A DNA stretch of 64,000 nucleotides, taken from the NCBI RefSeq assembly GCF_027409185.1, contig NC_084464.1:46599095-46663094 (forward strand), written 5' to 3'. This stretch comes from Cynocephalus volans. Lineage: Eukaryota > Chordata > Mammalia > Dermoptera > Cynocephalidae. Below are positions 59,621-64,000 of this stretch, piece by piece. The translations under genes were made by a program, and so were the position numbers. A model generated the notes under the pieces. The model saw only the letters and a list, made by a program, of their open reading frames with translations. It was not told where the DNA came from and did no database searches. How positions within the stretch are numbered: the first letter of the stretch is position 1; the number at the start of each line of letters is the position of its first letter.

Positions 59621-60379
59621 CTATTTCAATTCAGCTTTATGGGAACAATAATATTGCCTCAGAAGTTGGAATCTTTTGCCCAAACACTCTTTTCTATGTC
59701 CTTTCTTAACCATCCTCTTTTCCTAGATCTTGAGTGGTGTCTTTGTTTAGTATAGCTCTGTATATAGTACCTACTGTTAGAATGAGGGCCAGGAGAGAGG
59801 GAACACTTGCAGTTATAGCAAAGGAAGTAAGGGTGGAAGGATGGACAGGCCTGCCTGGGTCTTCTGGGGAGCCGAAAGGGCTGCACTTGTCAGGCTTCTG
59901 GTTGCTGGTGCCAACTCCTGCCAGTTCCTGGTCCCTCTGCTGTTGGCAGCACAGTGGCTGAGGAAAATCTTCCAGGATGGAACATCTTTCCTCCAAATCT
60001 TCTTGGCACCATGGTGGGCAAGTGGGAGCCGGTCTGGTCTGAAGCAGAATCATGGGGCAGATTAGGATCCCTCAGATGCCTCATCTCCCTTTCTTCCTCC
60101 TTTAATTATCAATGACCACTGGGCCCTGCCACCTTTCCAAAGGCCACTGTCCCTATGCCTTTTCTCTTCCCCTTCCCTCTAAGCCTGCTCCTAAGAAAAG
60201 TAAACTAATTCACACTAGGTTGATTATTTCTAATCAAGTTAAGTGTGATACCCAGTCTAAGGGTTTTTTGTTTGCTTTTAAATCAAAGGGAAGTATTTCA
60301 AATGATGGAGTTTTAGCTGTCATTGTGGATAAAGTATTTTTGAGGGCAGTGGGGGTTCTTTCTGAATTTCTGAAATTAG

Positions 60380-60766
<387 letters not shown>

Positions 60767-61004
60767 TGAAATCCCCGCTGGCCAAGGGGGGACAGCTGCA
60801 TCTTCCTAGAGAGGACACCGTTTACAATTTGCACCATACAGGCTAGCTGAGGCCCTGGTGGGAATAGTTCACAGTCACACAACCCAGCTCGGAGAGGAGC
60901 AGCAGAATCATGGGACTAAGGTCTGACGTTCCCTGGCACTGGAACCTCCATCTTTAGATCCTTGTGCCATGCCCACGAAGGATTGGAACAGACAATGTAT
61001 CCCA

Positions 61005-64000
<2,996 letters not shown>

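Overview
This window is nuclear DNA from a placental mammal. It is about 48 kb of intergenic DNA, dense in old repeats, followed by the 5' end of one protein-coding gene on the + strand. MIR, L2, CR1/L3, MER20, MER5A and old L1 fragments are typical of placental mammals. The younger SINEs have a tRNA-like head, a GGCCGGCCC or GGCCGAGCCC start and a GACAAAA-type tail. From memory they resemble SINEs of rhinolophoid bats (horseshoe and leaf-nosed bats), so a bat is my best guess, held with low to moderate confidence. Nothing bacterial, viral or plasmid-like is present.

The gene is SCUBE3, a secreted signal peptide-CUB-EGF protein. I can place a CpG-island promoter (about 46.9-48.35 kb), a purine-rich leader, coding exon 1 (48049-48142, signal peptide), exon 2 (60546-60668, first calcium-binding EGF) and exon 3 (61845-61970, second calcium-binding EGF). 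All three are joined by phase-1 GT-AG introns. The remaining exons lie beyond the right edge.

Layout: 1-17.8 kb is intergenic, with many MIRs, a nested pair of L1 fragments at 10.9-11.7 kb, and a tRNA-Arg half flanked by a perfect 16-bp duplication at 14.4 kb. At 17.88-18.34 kb lies an isolated CpG-rich block with no recognised gene. From 18.3 to 35.8 kb there are L1, L2, MER20, CR1 and SINE copies and an AT-rich L1 block at 31.0-33.8 kb. From 35.8 to 38.2 kb is a repeat-poor stretch that could hold regulatory DNA. From 38.2 to 46.1 kb there is mostly L2 and MIR. From 46.9 kb onward is SCUBE3, whose 12.4-kb first intron carries a pure (GT)96(GC)8 microsatellite.

Most open frames here are short, begin at non-ATG codons or lie inside repeats, and are not genes. 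No new multi-gene system is visible. The observations most worth following are the tRNA-half retrocopy, the orphan CpG island with outward-facing splice-donor-like sites, the upstream ORF in the SCUBE3 leader, a two-codon insertion in the signal peptide, the dimeric SINE and its shortened relatives, and a small mariner-type MITE family.
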